From contig NZ_JADMLG010000020.1 of assembly GCF_015674855.1 (NCBI RefSeq), positions 58,542 through 122,541 on the forward strand: a stretch of DNA of 64,000 nucleotides. Reading direction: 5' to 3'. The DNA comes from Nocardia bovistercoris (lineage in GTDB: Bacteria > Actinomycetota > Actinomycetes > Mycobacteriales > Mycobacteriaceae). This document shows positions 41,084 through 50,682 of the stretch, piece by piece. Numbering within the stretch: position 1 is the stretch's first letter; each line of letters begins with the position of its first letter. The notes under the pieces are model-generated. The model made no database searches. It was not told the DNA's origin and was given only the letters and a program-made list of their open reading frames with translations. The position numbers and the translations under genes are program-made.

Positions 41084-43408
41084 TCAGTGCGCTGAGCTCG
41101 CTCGACTGCCCGTCCGGTCGCGCGCGAGCGTGAACAACGCCTCGTCCTCCTGGGCGAAATGCAAGGTGAGGATCGCGTCCAGGCCGTAGAGCGTCGCTCG
41201 CAGATCCTCGATCTGATCGGCGCGAACACCGGTGGGCGCGCTGTCGAGGTGGCGGCGGATCCGATCGACGAGGCGCTGGATCTCGGTGTGCTCACGACTC
41301 ATCGTGACCATCGCCTCCGGATCGCGCAGATAGTCGGTCAGCGCCGGGTACAACTCGGTCTCCTCGGCGTGTTCGTGCGGCAGGACGTCCGCGGTCAGCA
41401 GTTCGAGCGCGCGACGCACCGCCGTGTCGACCTCGGGTCCCGGTCCGTGGGCCAGCGACTCCGCCGCCGTCTTGACCGACGCACGAGCGGCGTGCAGCCG
41501 TTCGTGTTCCCGCGCGAAACGCGCGATCAGCGGATCGATCGAGGCGCCGCGCCGACTCGCCCCGATTCTCATGGCGCGCAGCGCGTTCAGGATCACGACG
41601 ACATCGATCCCCTCCTGGACCAGCGCACCCGGCGCAGGTGGCAGCAATCCGAAGGCGGCGGCGATCATCGCGAGCAGTGACAGGGCCATACCCGCCACCG
41701 CGCTCTGCACGGCGATCGCGCGAGCGCGCTGCGCGATCTCCACGGCGTCGGCGAGCCGATCGATGCGATCGTCCACGATCACCGCGTCCGCGGCCTGGAC
41801 CGCCGCGGTCGAACCGCGCGAACCCAGTGCGACGCCCACGTCGGCGGCGGCCAGAGCGGGTGCGTCGTTCACCCCGTCACCGACCATCACGGTCACCCCG
41901 TCGCGGCGCTCGGCGCGGATGGCGGCGATCTTGTCACTCGGATCCGCGTCGGCGATCACCTCGGTGAGACCGAGCATGTTCGCGACCGCGACGGCATTGT
42001 CGATGCGGTCACCGGTCAGCAGGATCAACCGGCGCAGCCCCGCGGCCCGCAGGCGCCGCATGGTGCGGGCCGCGTCCGCGCGCAGCGGATCACGCACCAG
42101 CAGAGCGGCTTGCGGGACATCGTCGATCGAGACCCAGATGACGCCCGCCAGATCCAAGCGGGCCCGGCGCATCACCCAGTCCACCCACTCCCGTGCGGCC
42201 ACATCCTCGGGCAGCCGCCCCACCCGGACGCGACGGCCGTCGACGTCTCCCGTCGCACCCTGTCCCGGCTCCTCCGACACCGCGTCCGCGACCGGGCGGT
42301 CGAGCCCGCGGCGGTCGGCGGCGACGGTGACGGCGCGCGCCAGGACGTGCGGGGAATACTGTTCGATCGCCGCCGCCTGCCGCAATACCCGATCGGCATC
42401 GACGCCGGGAGCGGTGATCACCTCGACCACCTCGGGCCTGCCGAGGGTGACGGTGCCGGTCTTGTCCATCGCCAGACACCGTGCGCGCCCGAGGGTCTCC
42501 AGCGCGGCGCCGCCCTTGACGACCACGCCGCAGCGGGCGCTGCGCGACATTCCGGCGGTGATCGCCACCGGAACGGCCAGCAGCAGCGGGCACGGTGTCG
42601 CGGTGACGATCACGGCGACCGCCCGCACCGGATCGCCGGAGGCGATCCAGGCGAGCACCGCCACCACGACGGCGAGGGGCAGGAACCAGGCCGCGACCCG
42701 GTCGGCCAGCCGAGCCACCGGGGCGCTGACCGCGGCGGCTTGGCGTGCCAGGGTCACGATGCCCGCGTAGGTACTGTCGGCCACCGTGGCACGGGCGCGG
42801 ATATCGGCGGCCGCACCGACGTTCACGACGCCGCTGCGCACCTCGCCACCCACTCGGCGGGTGACCGGCACCGACTCGCCCGTCAACGCGGACTCGTCGA
42901 AGACTCCCGCAGTCTCGAGCACACCGTCCACCGGGACGGTCTCCCCGGACATCACCACCACGACCTCGCCCGGCGCGATCGAGTCCACGGCCACGGTCTC
43001 CAGCCCGGCGGCGCCGCGCCGATGCGCGCTGGCGGGGGCGCGACGCAGCAGTCCGGTCAGGTCGCGTCCGGCGCGCCTGTCCGCGTACGCTTCCAGCGTC
43101 CGTCCGGTCGCCACCATCAGGGCGACCAGCGCGCCCGCGAGGAATTCGCCGACCGCCAGCGCGCCGACCATGGCGATCACCGCCAGCAGGTCAGCCCCGT
43201 AGCGGCCCGCGCGCAGATCGCGCAGCACCCACCACACCGCCGGAACGATCATCACCACCGTCGCCGTCGCCCACAGCGCGCCGCAAGCCTGCGCGGCGAC
43301 CGGACGGACCGCCGCACCGGTCAGCACGAGAACAGCGAGTGCCGCTGTCAGGGCGATCATCGGCCTCAGACCGCGATCCGGGGTACTGGATCGTTGTTCG
43401 CTCACCAT
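41084..43408 (-). CDS. P1B-5 type metal ATPase with C-terminal hemerythrin domain
   Basis: A 774-residue heavy-metal transporting P-type ATPase. The transmembrane metal site has TPCP (271-274) and the phosphorylated Asp315 is in DKTGT; GDGVNDAPAL is intact. There is no N-terminal HMA domain. Residues about 635-774 form a hemerythrin HHE domain with EHERLH, HEHAEETE, REH and HFAQEDE ligands. TPC plus hemerythrin defines P1B-5 pumps, linked to Ni, Co or Fe export. ATG 43408 has GGAAGGAA upstream; the frame extends to 43456 without a better start. A di-iron tail may sense oxygen or iron. Confidence 0.9.
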   Translation of the reverse strand: MVSEQRSSTPDRGLRPMIALTAALAVLVLTGAAVRPVAAQACGALWATATVVMIVPAVWWVLRDLRAGRYGADLLAVIAMVGALAVGEFLAGALVALMVATGRTLEAYADRRAGRDLTGLLRRAPASAHRRGAAGLETVAVDSIAPGEVVVVMSGETVPVDGVLETAGVFDESALTGESVPVTRRVGGEVRSGVVNVGAAADIRARATVADSTYAGIVTLARQAAAVSAPVARLADRVAAWFLPLAVVVAVLAWIASGDPVRAVAVIVTATPCPLLLAVPVAITAGMSRSARCGVVVKGGAALETLGRARCLAMDKTGTVTLGRPEVVEVITAPGVDADRVLRQAAAIEQYSPHVLARAVTVAADRRGLDRPVADAVSEEPGQGATGDVDGRRVRVGRLPEDVAAREWVDWVMRRARLDLAGVIWVSIDDVPQAALLVRDPLRADAARTMRRLRAAGLRRLILLTGDRIDNAVAVANMLGLTEVIADADPSDKIAAIRAERRDGVTVMVGDGVNDAPALAAADVGVALGSRGSTAAVQAADAVIVDDRIDRLADAVEIAQRARAIAVQSAVAGMALSLLAMIAAAFGLLPPAPGALVQEGIDVVVILNALRAMRIGASRRGASIDPLIARFAREHERLHAARASVKTAAESLAHGPGPEVDTAVRRALELLTADVLPHEHAEETELYPALTDYLRDPEAMVTMSREHTEIQRLVDRIRRHLDSAPTGVRADQIEDLRATLYGLDAILTLHFAQEDEALFTLARDRTGSRASSAH

Positions 43409-43439
43409 CTCGTTCCTTCCTTCACGACACGCGACCCGC

Positions 43440-45047
43440 TCACGGCTCGATGTCACGGCGGCGAAACGCCGCGAGACCCGCCACGGCCAGGGCTGCGGCG
43501 AGGGCCGAGAGCCACAGCAACGGCGCGAGCGCGGCGGGCTCGAGCGGCACCCGCGGTGTGTGCTCGAACGGCGAGGCGTCGGGGAACCAGCCCGGCAGGT
43601 CGAAGGACTCGGCGAAGAGCAACGCGACGGCGCAGTAGGCGAATCCGAGCCAAGCCGCCACCGCCGACCACCGCGGGCGCGAGCCGAAGGCGAGCAGCGC
43701 GATCGCGACCACCACCCAGATCGCGGGCCAGTAGGCGACGGCGGCGAACGTCACGCGGACGGCCTCGCTCGCCGTCCGCACGGTCAGCGCGTAAGCCAGT
43801 CCGATGCCGAAACCGCCCGCGACGGCGACCGCCGCCGCACCGGCCGCCGCCACGCTCGCGTGCGCGAGCAACCACCGGGTGCGGCTCAATCGGGAGGCCA
43901 GGACGAACTCGGCGTGCCCGGCCGACTCTTCGGCGCGCGCACGCAGGACCGCGATGATCCCGAACGCCGTCGCGAGCAGGCTGGTCATCGACACCGTCAG
44001 CGCCAGGTAGGAATCGACCGCGTCGGCCGCGCCGCCCGGCAGGAACGCGGCGACGTCGGGATTGTCCGCCAGATAGTCGGCGATACTGTCGGCGAAGGAG
44101 CCATAGGCCGCGCCGAGGCCGAAGACCCCGACACACCAGGCGAGCCAGGACCCGCGCTGCAGTCGCCACGCCAGCCCCGTCGGCCCGGAGAAAGTCCACG
44201 ACGCCGTGGCGGGTCCGGCGCGGTAGGGCAGCAGTCCCGCGCCGAAGTCCCGTCGCTCGAGCAGGACGAAGGCCACCGCCGTGAGCGCGACACTCGCGGC
44301 GACGAACAGCAGCACCGGCCACCATCGGTCCGCGACGTAAGGATAGGTGCGCTGGCCCCATCCGAACGGCGACAGCCACGACGCCGTACCGTCGCCGACG
44401 TCACCGATCGCGCGCAGTACATACGCGGCCACCAGCGCCGAACTCACCGCCGCGTAGACGCCGCGCGGATTCTCGAACACCTGCGCGGCCACCGTGGTCA
44501 GCGCGGCGAAACTGGATCCGATGCCCGCGACCGCGACACCGGTGAGTATCGAACCCGCGATCGGAAGGCCGGTCGCGATCCCGACGCAGGCCACCACCGC
44601 GGCGACGCAGGCGTCGGCGATCAGCGCGACCCCGAGTGCCGCGACCGCGGGTGCGCGGCGCCCGACCCGCGCCGAGCGGATCAGCTCGTCGCGTCCGGCT
44701 TCCTCGTCGGAGCGGGTGTGGCGGCCGATCAGAAACATGTTCATCAGCGCGACCACGATCCCCATGTAGGCGAAGACCTCGAACAGCACCTCGCCGCCGA
44801 TCGTGTCCAGCGATCGGATCGGCCCGCCCAGCGCGACCGCGGCGGCGCTGGCGCCCATCATCTCGCGCAACCCGGCCAGCGCGGCCGGACTGTCGTAGAG
44901 ACGTTGGCTGCTCACCGATTGCATCGCGAACAACGCGCCCGCGCCCACCAGCCAACACGGCAACGCGAACCGTTCTCGGCGCAGCGCGAACACCACCAAC
45001 GCGCCCGCACCGCTCGCACTGCCCACCGCGCGCGCCGACGTGGTCAT
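43440..45047 (-). CDS. ABC-2 type exporter permease
   Basis: A 535-residue membrane protein with about twelve hydrophobic segments in two similar halves, as in large single-chain ABC-2 permeases annotated as exporters of polyketide antibiotics. Its start overlaps the ATPase stop by ATGA, so the two form one transporter. Substrate unknown; export of a lipid or toxic compound is likely. Confidence 0.85.
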   Translation of the reverse strand: MTTSARAVGSASGAGALVVFALRRERFALPCWLVGAGALFAMQSVSSQRLYDSPAALAGLREMMGASAAAVALGGPIRSLDTIGGEVLFEVFAYMGIVVALMNMFLIGRHTRSDEEAGRDELIRSARVGRRAPAVAALGVALIADACVAAVVACVGIATGLPIAGSILTGVAVAGIGSSFAALTTVAAQVFENPRGVYAAVSSALVAAYVLRAIGDVGDGTASWLSPFGWGQRTYPYVADRWWPVLLFVAASVALTAVAFVLLERRDFGAGLLPYRAGPATASWTFSGPTGLAWRLQRGSWLAWCVGVFGLGAAYGSFADSIADYLADNPDVAAFLPGGAADAVDSYLALTVSMTSLLATAFGIIAVLRARAEESAGHAEFVLASRLSRTRWLLAHASVAAAGAAAVAVAGGFGIGLAYALTVRTASEAVRVTFAAVAYWPAIWVVVAIALLAFGSRPRWSAVAAWLGFAYCAVALLFAESFDLPGWFPDASPFEHTPRVPLEPAALAPLLWLSALAAALAVAGLAAFRRRDIEP

Positions 45048-45970
45048 CGCGACGCCTCCACCGGCTCGGCTCCGTAGTGGCGCAGGAAGATGTCCTCCAG
45101 CGTCGGAGGTGTGCTGGTCAGGCCACGCACACCGGAGTCGAGCAGCACCCGCAGCACCGCGTCCAGACGGTCGTTGTCGACGGCGAACCTGGCCCGATTG
45201 CCCTCGAATATCGGATCATGCACTCCGGCAAGGCTTTCCAGTCCGACCGGTGGACGTTCGGTCTCGACGGTCACCACGGTGCGGGTGAGGTGCCGCAATT
45301 GCGTCAATGTCCCGCTCTCCACGGTGCGGCCGTGCCGAATGATGCTGACCCGATCGCACAGCGCCTCGACCTCGGCCAGGATATGGCTCGACAACAGCAC
45401 CGTCGCGCCGCGCGCGGTCGCCTCCCGGACGCACTTCTGGAATTCGGCCTCCATCAATGGATCGAGCCCCACCGTCGGTTCGTCGAGCAGCAACAGTTCG
45501 GCATCGGAGGCCAACGCGGCCACCAGCGCCACCTTCTGGCGGTTTCCCTTCGAATACGCGCGCGCTCGCTTGTGCGGGTCCAGATCGAAACGCTCGAGAA
45601 GTTCGGCGCGCCTACGCCGATCGACACCGCCGTGCAGTCTGCCCATCAGATCGATGACCTCGCCGCCGGTGACACCCGGCCAGAGGGTGACCTCGCCGGG
45701 CACGTAGGCGAGGCGGCCGTGCATGGCCACGGCATCGCGCCACGGGTCGCCGCCCAGCAACCGCACGGTTCCGGAGTCCGCACGCAACAAGCCGAGCAGC
45801 ACACGGATCGTGGTGGTCTTCCCGGAGCCGTTCGGCCCGAGAAACCCGTGGACTTCCCCGGTGCGCACCGACAGATCCATCCCGTCCAGGGCTCGCACAC
45901 GGCCGAAGGACTTCGTCAATCCCACGATCGAGATGGCGCAGGTCTCATCGATGGCGGATGCGGCATCCAT
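45044..45970 (-). CDS. ABC transporter ATP-binding protein
   Basis: A 308-residue ATPase subunit. Walker A is GPNGSGKTT near residue 47, the signature is YSKGNRQKV instead of LSGGQ, as in this drug-exporter group, and Walker B is LLLLDEPT. It drives the permease at 43440-45047. A 14-bp palindrome lies 17 bases upstream of its ATG and probably binds a repressor. Confidence 0.92.
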   Translation of the reverse strand: MDAASAIDETCAISIVGLTKSFGRVRALDGMDLSVRTGEVHGFLGPNGSGKTTTIRVLLGLLRADSGTVRLLGGDPWRDAVAMHGRLAYVPGEVTLWPGVTGGEVIDLMGRLHGGVDRRRRAELLERFDLDPHKRARAYSKGNRQKVALVAALASDAELLLLDEPTVGLDPLMEAEFQKCVREATARGATVLLSSHILAEVEALCDRVSIIRHGRTVESGTLTQLRHLTRTVVTVETERPPVGLESLAGVHDPIFEGNRARFAVDNDRLDAVLRVLLDSGVRGLTSTPPTLEDIFLRHYGAEPVEASR

Positions 45971-45986
45971 ATCGGATTCCCTTCGT

Positions 45987-46000
45987 CACTCGGCCGAGTG
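45987..46000. promoter_or_regulatory. Palindromic operator upstream of the ABC exporter
   Basis: CACTCGGCCGAGTG is a perfect 14-bp palindrome, followed by a second partial copy CGGCCGAGT at about 46008. Such ACTCGG/CCGAGT sites are typical for TetR control of exporters. No tetR gene is adjacent. Confidence 0.6.
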
Positions 46001-46026
46001 AGAACCCGGCCGAGTCCAGTGTCGAT

Positions 46027-48747
46027 TCACGACGGCGAGTCGGTCAGGGCCGATCGTCCTACGATGACGGGTCCGGAGACCTCGTCCGCGAGCACCTCCG
46101 TGCCCGCGGACGTACGGACCCGACGTCGCCGTCGCCTCGCACGCGACCACTCGTCGACGCCCCACACGATCACCGGAAACGGGAGCACCGACGCCACCAT
46201 CCACGCGGGCAGCGCGGCGGTGCCGAATACGGTCTGCAACGGGGGCGCGTAGACCAGCGCCGACGCGAAGACGATCTCGAAGAGGCAGCCGCCGAGCAGC
46301 AGGCGGTTGGACCAGAATCCGATCGAGCGCAGCGACGCGTATTCGGTGCGGGCGGCGAAGGCCGTACCGAGCTGGCAGGACACGATGCCAAGAAAGGTGA
46401 CCGTGGTGGCCTGGAGGTAGGTGTGATGCAGAGCGGAACCGGCGTCGACGTCGGCGCCGGGACGCCAGCCCGCCGACAACAGGACGACGAAGTACGCGCC
46501 CGTGACCAGGACGGCCGACACGACGCCCAGAATCCCCCACGCTCGCAACAGCATCCGGCGCGTGATGACGCCCTCGGAGCGTGGCCGAGGCGGTTTGTCC
46601 ATCACTCCCGGTTCGGCGGTCTCGCGCCCGAGAGCGAGCGCGGGCAGGGTCTCCGTGCCCAGGTCGATGGCGAGGATCTGCAAAACCGTCAGCGGCAGCG
46701 GAATCGCGCCGCCGGACAGCGCGAACAGCAGGAACGGCACGACTTCGGGCACCGCGTGGGCGAAGATGTAGAGCACGAACTTGCGGACGTTGTCGAATAC
46801 CCGGCGGCCTTCCTCGATGCCGGCGGCGATGGTGGCGAAGTTGTCGTCGGTCAGCACGAGCGTCGCGGCTTCGCGCGCCACATCGGTGCCGCCGCGTCCC
46901 ATCGCGACGCCGATATCGGCGCGCCGCAGCGCCGGGGCGTCGTTCACGCCGTCACCGGTCATCGCGACGACCTCGCCGTTGACGCGCAACGCGTCGGCGA
47001 TCCGCAGCTTGACCTCCGGTGTCGCGCGGGCGAACACGATCTCGCCCGGCTGGGCGAGCAATTCGTCGAGCCCCTCGTCGGAGAGCGCCTCGATCGCCGC
47101 GCCGTCGAGCACGCGATCCGCGCCGATTCCGACCTGCCGGGCGATTTCGGCGGTGGTCCGGCCGTTGTCTCCGCTGATGACGTGAACCCGGATCCCCGCG
47201 CGGTGCACAGCCGCCACCGCATCGGCGACCTCGGCGCGGGGCGGATCGAGCAACGCGACCAGACCGAGGAAGGTGAGGTCGGTCTCGACCGCGCGCCGAT
47301 CGTCGGGCGCGGCTCCCACCCAGTCGCGGCGCGCGACGGCCAGTACCCGCAACCCCCTGTCGGCCAACGCTTCGACCTGACCGCGGGCCCGCTCCAGCGC
47401 CGCGGTATCGGCCGGTGCCGTGACGCACAGCGGCAGCACCGCCTCCGGCGCCCCTTTGACGTGCACGGCCAGGCCGTGGTCGCCGTCGTCCATCGTCGAC
47501 ATCATCCGCACCTGCGGATCGAACGGGTACAGCGCGCGGCGGCCCTCGTCGCGCTGCGCGGTGGTGACCGTGACACCGAGCGAGTCCGCGTATCGAAGCA
47601 GAGCGATCTCCATCGGATCGCCGGACGCCTGCTCCCCGAGGTCCGCGCTCGAACACAGGGCCAAGGCGCGCGCCACCGCCGGATCGGTCGAGGTCGCCGT
47701 GACCACCCGCATGTCGTCGGCTGTCAGCGTGCCGGTCTTGTCGGTGCAGATCACGGTGGTCGAACCGAGGGTCTCGACCGCCGACAATCGCCGAACGACC
47801 GCGCCGCGTCGCGCCATCGACCGCACCCCGGCGGCCAGCGCGAGGGTGATCGTCGGCAGCAGTCCCTCGGGCACATTGGCCACCAAAAGGCCGATGGCGA
47901 AGAGGAACGCCGCCGACAACGACAAGCCCGCGACGAGTCCCAGCGGCAGGAAGGCGGCGCCGACCGCGACCGCCACCGCCGCGATCAACCACGCCACTCG
48001 CCGGATCTGGCGTTCCAGCGGGCTCGGCTCCTGGCGGACCCGTTGCGACAGCGCCGCGATGCGGCCGAGTTCGGTGTGCACGCCGGTACCGTGCACGACG
48101 GCGCGGCCCGCCCCGGCGGTACACAGCGTGCCGCTGAACACCAACACCGGCGAGTCGACGGCACGGTCGGCGCTGTCGGTGGTCGCCGCACCGCGGGTCA
48201 CCGGATTCGATTCCCCGGTCAGCGCGGACATGTCCACCTGCACCGTCCCGTCGAGCAAGCGCGCGTCCGCCGGTATCCGCTCCCCCTCCTCGATGACCAG
48301 CACATCCCCGCGGACGACCTCGGGCACGGCGATCGGCATCCGCCGACCGTCCCTGACCACCGTCACCCGCTGCGGCAGGAACCGGCCCAACGCCGCCACC
48401 GCGTGCTCGGCCTGGCTCTCCTGCCAGAAGGCCAGCACCGCGTTGAGGATCACGACCACGATCACCGCGACGCCCAACGGCGCGGCCCCGGAGACGAATG
48501 CCAGCCCGGCGGCCAACCACAGCAGCAAGGCGAGCGGGTGGACGAATTGCCTGCCCAACGCGATCCACCAGTGGTGTTCGGAGCGCTGCGGTAGCTCGTT
48601 GCGGCCGTACAGTTGCAGCCGCCGTGCCGCCTCACGCCCGGACAGTCCCTCCGGGGCGGTGCGCAGGTCTCGCATGAGCGCCGTGGCGGGTTCCCTCGGG
48701 TCGACCCGGCGCTGCTCGGATTCGACGGCGGCGTGTTCGCGACTCAC
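46027..48747 (-). CDS. ctpF: P2-type cation ATPase (CtpF-like)
   Basis: A 906-residue P-type ATPase of the Ca2+/Mg2+-like P2 group. N-terminal cation ATPase domain with LSGREAARRLQLYGRNELP, then TGES, VPEGLLPT in the ion-binding helix, the phosphorylated Asp in CTDKTGTLT, and GDGVNDAPAL. No heavy-metal CPC motif. The likely start is GTG 48747; the frame is open to 49011 but that part overlaps the divergent acg promoter. CtpF (Rv1997) is DosR-controlled in M. tuberculosis, and a DosR-like box lies in the shared upstream region. The symbol rests on this family and context. Confidence 0.85.
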   Translation of the reverse strand: MSREHAAVESEQRRVDPREPATALMRDLRTAPEGLSGREAARRLQLYGRNELPQRSEHHWWIALGRQFVHPLALLLWLAAGLAFVSGAAPLGVAVIVVVILNAVLAFWQESQAEHAVAALGRFLPQRVTVVRDGRRMPIAVPEVVRGDVLVIEEGERIPADARLLDGTVQVDMSALTGESNPVTRGAATTDSADRAVDSPVLVFSGTLCTAGAGRAVVHGTGVHTELGRIAALSQRVRQEPSPLERQIRRVAWLIAAVAVAVGAAFLPLGLVAGLSLSAAFLFAIGLLVANVPEGLLPTITLALAAGVRSMARRGAVVRRLSAVETLGSTTVICTDKTGTLTADDMRVVTATSTDPAVARALALCSSADLGEQASGDPMEIALLRYADSLGVTVTTAQRDEGRRALYPFDPQVRMMSTMDDGDHGLAVHVKGAPEAVLPLCVTAPADTAALERARGQVEALADRGLRVLAVARRDWVGAAPDDRRAVETDLTFLGLVALLDPPRAEVADAVAAVHRAGIRVHVISGDNGRTTAEIARQVGIGADRVLDGAAIEALSDEGLDELLAQPGEIVFARATPEVKLRIADALRVNGEVVAMTGDGVNDAPALRRADIGVAMGRGGTDVAREAATLVLTDDNFATIAAGIEEGRRVFDNVRKFVLYIFAHAVPEVVPFLLFALSGGAIPLPLTVLQILAIDLGTETLPALALGRETAEPGVMDKPPRPRSEGVITRRMLLRAWGILGVVSAVLVTGAYFVVLLSAGWRPGADVDAGSALHHTYLQATTVTFLGIVSCQLGTAFAARTEYASLRSIGFWSNRLLLGGCLFEIVFASALVYAPPLQTVFGTAALPAWMVASVLPFPVIVWGVDEWSRARRRRRRVRTSAGTEVLADEVSGPVIVGRSALTDSPS

Positions 48748-48853
48748 CCTTCGAGAGTCGGCCACCCACCGGGGTGATCGCTGCCTACGGAAGTCCTCGA
48801 AACGGTGTGCGGACGTCCCGAAACGCCCACCGGCGCGTGCCGAAACGTCCACG

Positions 48854-48867
48854 AGGACCAAAGTCAC
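48854..48867. promoter_or_regulatory. DosR-like box in the ctpF/acg divergent region
   Basis: AGGACCAAAGTCAC matches the DosR core at 11 of 14 positions. It is 70 bases from the acg start and about 107 from the ctpF start. Nearby GTCCCGAA at 48816-48823 looks like a second half-site. Confidence 0.6.
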
Positions 48868-48924
48868 CGGCGATCGGGAGTTGTTCCCGTGTCCGGATCG
48901 GCACTGCGCGCGAAGACTCGACCC

Positions 48925-49929
48925 ATGACCGACAGCGACCTTTCCCTCGTGCCCGATCGACCCACGATGCTGGCGGCTATGCAAGCAGCGGGCCGCGCTC
49001 CGTCGGTGCACAACACCCAGCCCTGGCGCTGGGTCCTCGACGGCGCCGGATTACGGTTGTATCGCGACGACCGCCGATTGCTCGACGTGGCCGACCCGGC
49101 GGGCAGACAACTCGTCATCAGCTGTGGCGCGATGCTGCATCACGCGCGCACCGCCTTCGCCGCCGCGGGCTGGCACACCGATACCGTCCGCATCCCCGAT
49201 CCCGGACGCCCGGAATGGCTGGCCACCATCGAGTTCCGCCGCTGGAGCACGCCGCCCGCGCAGATCGTCGCCCGCGCCGAAGCGATCATGCGCCGCCGCA
49301 CCGAACGCCTGCCGATGCGCGAACCCGAGCGGTGGGAGGAACTGGAGCACCGGCTACGCGCGTTGGCGCGCTATCCCGACGTCGTCTTCGACGTCCTCGA
49401 CGACTCCGCCCGCCCCCGGCTGGCCGTCGCCTCCGAGCAATCGGCCGCCGTGCAGCGCTACGATATGCAGTACCAGAGCGAATTACACTGGTGGACAGCA
49501 CATTCCAAGCCTTCGGAGGGAATCCCGCGCGAAGCCCTCGCCGCCGGGCGCGACGCCGCCAACACCCCGATCCGACGCACCTTCCCCACGGTGCGACACC
49601 CACCCGAACGCGCGGACCACCCCGATCGAGCCGAACTGGTGGTGCTCAGCACCCACGGCGATTCGACCGCCCAGTGGCTCGCCGTCGGCGAGGCGCTCTC
49701 GGCCGTGCTGCTGGAATGCACGGTGTCGGGCGCGGCCAGTTGCGCGCTGACCCACCTGACCGAGTTGCCCGCCGCGCGCAGGCTCATCGCCGAACTGATC
49801 GACCATCAGATCATTCCGCAAGTGGTCATTCGCATCGGAGCCGACGACAGCGCCTCGAGCCCGCGCACGCCGCGACGCGCCGTCGAGGAATTCCTCACCC
49901 TCGACGAAACGCCCGATCGGATCCGGTGA
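48925..49929 (+). CDS. Acg-family nitroreductase-like protein 1
   Basis: A 334-residue protein of the Acg (Rv2032) family, a flavin-fold nitroreductase relative in which an inserted lid blocks normal cofactor reduction. The family mark APSVHNTQPWRW lies at residues 24-36 and ISCGAMLHHAR near residue 65. ATG 48925 is used; no longer start is supported. Members are strongly induced through DosR in mycobacteria and may sequester FMN. It is the first of three acg genes in 5 kb and is divergent from the ctpF-like gene. Confidence 0.9.
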   Translation: MTDSDLSLVPDRPTMLAAMQAAGRAPSVHNTQPWRWVLDGAGLRLYRDDRRLLDVADPAGRQLVISCGAMLHHARTAFAAAGWHTDTVRIPDPGRPEWLATIEFRRWSTPPAQIVARAEAIMRRRTERLPMREPERWEELEHRLRALARYPDVVFDVLDDSARPRLAVASEQSAAVQRYDMQYQSELHWWTAHSKPSEGIPREALAAGRDAANTPIRRTFPTVRHPPERADHPDRAELVVLSTHGDSTAQWLAVGEALSAVLLECTVSGAASCALTHLTELPAARRLIAELIDHQIIPQVVIRIGADDSASSPRTPRRAVEEFLTLDETPDRIR

Positions 49930-50012
49930 CCACCGAGGACGGGCCGTTCGTCCCGGCTGTCCGGGCACGAAGGCTCTGACCTGCCACAGCGTCAGGCGCG
50001 AGGCTGGATCGC

Positions 50013-50570
50013 ATGGAATCGAACAACACTCGCATCGCAGTCCTGTACGCCACCGCCCAGGGTTCGTGTCGGGACATCGCCGAATTCATCGCCGCCCACC
50101 TGATCGCCCGTGGCGCGAGGGTCGAGTTGGCCGAGGTCGAACACGCGCCCGAACTCGAGCTCTTCGACGCCGTGGTCTTCGGCAGCGCCGTTCACGACCG
50201 GGCGCTGCTCCCCGAAGCCGACGCCTACCTGCGCACCCACCGCGACGCGCTGACGTCTCGACCGGTATGGCTGTTCAGCGTCGGTATCGGCCCCTCGCTG
50301 CGCGGACCGATCGGGCGCAGGCTGGCTCGGATCGTGCCGCCCGACGTCGCCGAGATCCGCGAGATGATCTCCCCACGCGCCTACCGGGCGTTCGCGGGCT
50401 ACTGCTCGCGTGCCGACCTACCGGTGCCCTCGCGCGTGGTGTACCGGTTGATCGGCGGCGCGCGCTACGGCGATCTTCGCGACTGGGACCAGATCCGCGA
50501 CTGGACCGACAACCTCGCCGACGAACTCGGTCTGCCGAGCACCGACTCGGAGAAGGCTCCGCAATCCTGA
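50013..50570 (+). CDS. Flavodoxin domain protein (HemG-like)
   Basis: A 185-residue FMN protein with the phosphate loop ATAQGSCRDIAEFI at residues 13-26 and FGSAVHDRALLPEA for flavin contact. The pattern resembles flavodoxin-type protoporphyrinogen oxidase HemG or menaquinone-linked flavodoxins. ATG 50013 lies 83 bases after acg 1, so the two may share the DosR promoter. It is followed by a bidirectional hairpin. Confidence 0.85.
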   Translation: MESNNTRIAVLYATAQGSCRDIAEFIAAHLIARGARVELAEVEHAPELELFDAVVFGSAVHDRALLPEADAYLRTHRDALTSRPVWLFSVGIGPSLRGPIGRRLARIVPPDVAEIREMISPRAYRAFAGYCSRADLPVPSRVVYRLIGGARYGDLRDWDQIRDWTDNLADELGLPSTDSEKAPQS

Positions 50571-50614
50571 CCGATCTATCACCGGACCACTACACCTGCA
50601 CCGGGAACGGAAAA

Positions 50615-50656
50615 CGGATCGTGTCCTGGAAGCTCAGCCTCCGAGGACACGATCCG
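50615..50656. terminator. Bidirectional terminator hairpin
   Basis: CGGATCGTGTCCT and its exact complement form a 13-bp stem with a 16-base loop between two convergent genes (flavodoxin-like and acg 2). Confidence 0.78.
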
Positions 50657-50682
50657 AACCGCCGCGGCCTGTCGCACGGCAT

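Noticed and set aside
44636..48594. Long plus-strand frames opposite the ABC ATPase and the CtpF-like gene
   Set aside because: They are antisense shadows; the minus-strand genes have complete catalytic motifs in order.
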